Shown here: in pieces, positions 62,985 to 64,000 of the stretch
Layout: every line of letters starts with the position of its first letter
How positions within the stretch are numbered: the stretch's first letter is position 1
Source of the DNA: Ferruginibacter sp.
Lineage (GTDB): Bacteria; Bacteroidota; Bacteroidia; Chitinophagales; Chitinophagaceae
Direction of reading: 5' to 3'
Assembly: GCF_028288465.1 (NCBI RefSeq)
Contig: NZ_JAQBNR010000073.1
Location: 1-64,000 of the forward strand
Length of the DNA: 64,000 nt
Notes under the pieces: model-generated
Seen by the model: only the letters and a program-made list of their open reading frames with translations
What the model was told of the DNA's origin: nothing
Databases searched by the model: none
Translations under genes and position numbers: made by a program

Positions 62985-63221
62985 TTACACTTTTTCAGGG
63001 ACTAGCTTTATGCCGGTTACCAGGTCATACAACATCGTAAACTGCATGGCAACTTTTTCCTTTTCTTCATCCGATATATTAACGCCTGGCTGTTTAAGAT
63101 ATAAGCCCTGGAGATCAAATAACAAAGAGCTAAACTCTTTTTTTGTTTTCTTTCGATATGTACAGCAAAAAAATTCAATGGATTTGTTGTTCTGCTTGAT
63201 AATTTTTTTTCTACTTTTCAT
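62985..63221 (-). CDS. small basic hypothetical protein
   Basis: 78 residues, Lys-rich N-terminus (MKSRKKIIKQNNKSIEFFCC), C-terminal helical EKEKVAMQFTMLYDLV. No family recognised; same strand as the two small genes to its left. Confidence 0.5.
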   Translation of the reverse strand: MKSRKKIIKQNNKSIEFFCCTYRKKTKKEFSSLLFDLQGLYLKQPGVNISDEEKEKVAMQFTMLYDLVTGIKLVPEKV

Positions 63222-63373
63222 AAAATATACATTTGTTTAAGGTGATAGTTTATTATTATTTTTCGTTGATTACATCACAAGAAGTGAAACATTTTGTTTC
63301 ACAAAAATAGGCAAATATTTAATAAGTGCAACAAATTGTATCATTTTTTATTTATTTTTTTTACCTTTGGTTG

Positions 63374-63595
63374 ATGACACTGAAAGAGGCATTCACGGAG
63401 TTAATGAATTCCGATGAATTCAAAAATATGGCTAAAGAAAAAGACGCGGCCGGCGGTAAGTACCGCGTGTATTTAAGCAGATTTAAAAAAGATCAATTAA
63501 AGATTGGAGCCATTGCTGAATTACTTATTAAGCATGGATACACGGTTGAAGCAGTTAAAAATGGATCAACTAAAGTTGCCAAAAAGAAAAAATAG
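63374..63595 (+). CDS. small Lys-rich protein
   Basis: 73 residues from ATG 63374 (MTLKEAFTELMNSDEFKNMA); the longer frame from 63326 is hydrophobic and lies in the leader. TACCTTTG at 63362-63369 looks like a -7 box very close to the ATG, so a short or leaderless message is possible. Tail AKKKK is basic, suggesting DNA binding. Confidence 0.6.
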   Translation: MTLKEAFTELMNSDEFKNMAKEKDAAGGKYRVYLSRFKKDQLKIGAIAELLIKHGYTVEAVKNGSTKVAKKKK

Positions 63596-63622
63596 GTTAC
63601 CTATTACCACTGCACATGTTAA

Positions 63623-63659
63623 AAGTTCTTTCGGTCACTAATCGGGACCGAAAGAACTT
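63623..63659. terminator. convergent terminator, 14-bp stem
   Basis: AAGTTCTTTCGGTC (63623-63636) and GACCGAAAGAACTT (63646-63659) pair perfectly around a 9-base loop. The T-run is on the minus side; it sits between two convergent genes. Confidence 0.8.
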
Positions 63660-63667
63660 CCAACATT

Positions 63668-64000
63668 TTACAGTAATTTCCTAAAGTCATTGTCAGCAGA
63701 TGACAATAGCTTAAATACCTGGCTTGCATTAGTACTTAAATTTATTCCAGCCTGCATTAAAAAGCCTTTATACACCGCTCCATTAAAAACAAAGCTGAAA
63801 CATTTACTAGGATTGTTTTCCAAAGCTTGCGGCATATTAATTGGCACTTTTACTTCAATCTCCATATATTTTGGAATAAAGAGTGGTGCATCCAGGTCAC
63901 GGATTACAATGTCAGCATTAAGATCTCGTATGAAAGCGCCTTGCCTGGTATACACTTTATCATTTTTTTCAGTTGTTTGAAAAGGCAAAAGTTTATTTTC
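63668..64000 (-). CDS. hypothetical protein, N-terminus beyond window
   Basis: At least 110 residues; the frame is open to the window edge (an internal TTG at 63988 is unlikely to be the start). Beta-rich content: GAFIRDLNADIVIRDLDAPLF and IEVKVPINMPQALENNPSKCF, SFVFNGAVYKGFLMQAG. No family recognised. Confidence 0.6.
   Translation of the reverse strand, partial: ENKLLPFQTTEKNDKVYTRQGAFIRDLNADIVIRDLDAPLFIPKYMEIEVKVPINMPQALENNPSKCFSFVFNGAVYKGFLMQAGINLSTNASQVFKLLSSADNDFRKLL

Noticed and set aside
1..64000. CRISPR array, rRNA, phage genes
   Set aside because: No regular repeat-spacer pattern, no rRNA sequence and no structural phage genes were seen.

Overview
The window reads as chromosome of a member of the Bacteroidota, most likely a Chitinophagaceae-type soil or freshwater bacterium. 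The reasons are the AT-rich composition, the many TonB-dependent receptors and lipoproteins, the Bacteroidota promoter form (TTTG, about 19 bases, TAnnTTTG) in front of the B12 operon, the absence of Shine-Dalgarno sequences, and a Bacteroidota-type conjugation (Tra) operon. The genus is not resolved from sequence alone.

Layout. 1-18,300: loosely packed accessory genes. These are two inverted YtcJ-like amidohydrolases (one cut by the window edge), three sensor histidine kinases, an AraC-type regulator, an exported zinc-metalloprotease lipoprotein, two tandem exported ferritin-like proteins, an esterase lipoprotein, a Met/Lys-rich exported protein and an orphan sigma region 2 protein. The spaces between them hold three badly decayed transposase remnants (IS982-, IS1182- and IS481-like). 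18,665-27,322: a clean cobalamin operon with promoter and cobalamin riboswitch, then a BtuB-type receptor, a DUF6580-type membrane protein, a BtuF-like protein without a signal peptide, a Cys-rich CWC/DUF5522 protein, cobU, a Dph6-type ATPase, a bluB-cobT fusion, cobS and cobC. It imports corrinoids and rebuilds the lower ligand; it is not de novo corrin synthesis. 34,346 down to 27,415: a convergent thiamin operon under a TPP riboswitch (thiS, thiC, thiE/tenI-like, thiD, thiE, thiG, thiH, thiF).

34,857-43,478: an exported DUF5602-type lipoprotein, two TonB receptors, a small membrane protein, and a MerTP-like metal transporter with a GDCC-motif protein. The ArsR-type regulator of that metal locus is a pseudogene with three lesions. 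A stand-alone response regulator follows.

44,109-57,146: a conjugation gene block in the order TraE, TraF, TraG ATPase, lipoprotein, three TraI-like secreted proteins, TraJ, TraK, TraL-like, TraM, TraN, two DUF3945-like proteins, a frameshifted element regulator and an excisionase-like HTH protein. It ends next to tRNA-Lys(CTT). No relaxase, coupling protein, integrase or TraO-Q was found in the window, yet the tra reading frames are open.

57,614-64,000: small hypothetical genes, a response regulator, an exported lipoprotein, and gene-poor stretches with clustered hairpins ending in intrinsic terminators, which are candidate small RNAs. All calls are by reading; no database search was run.
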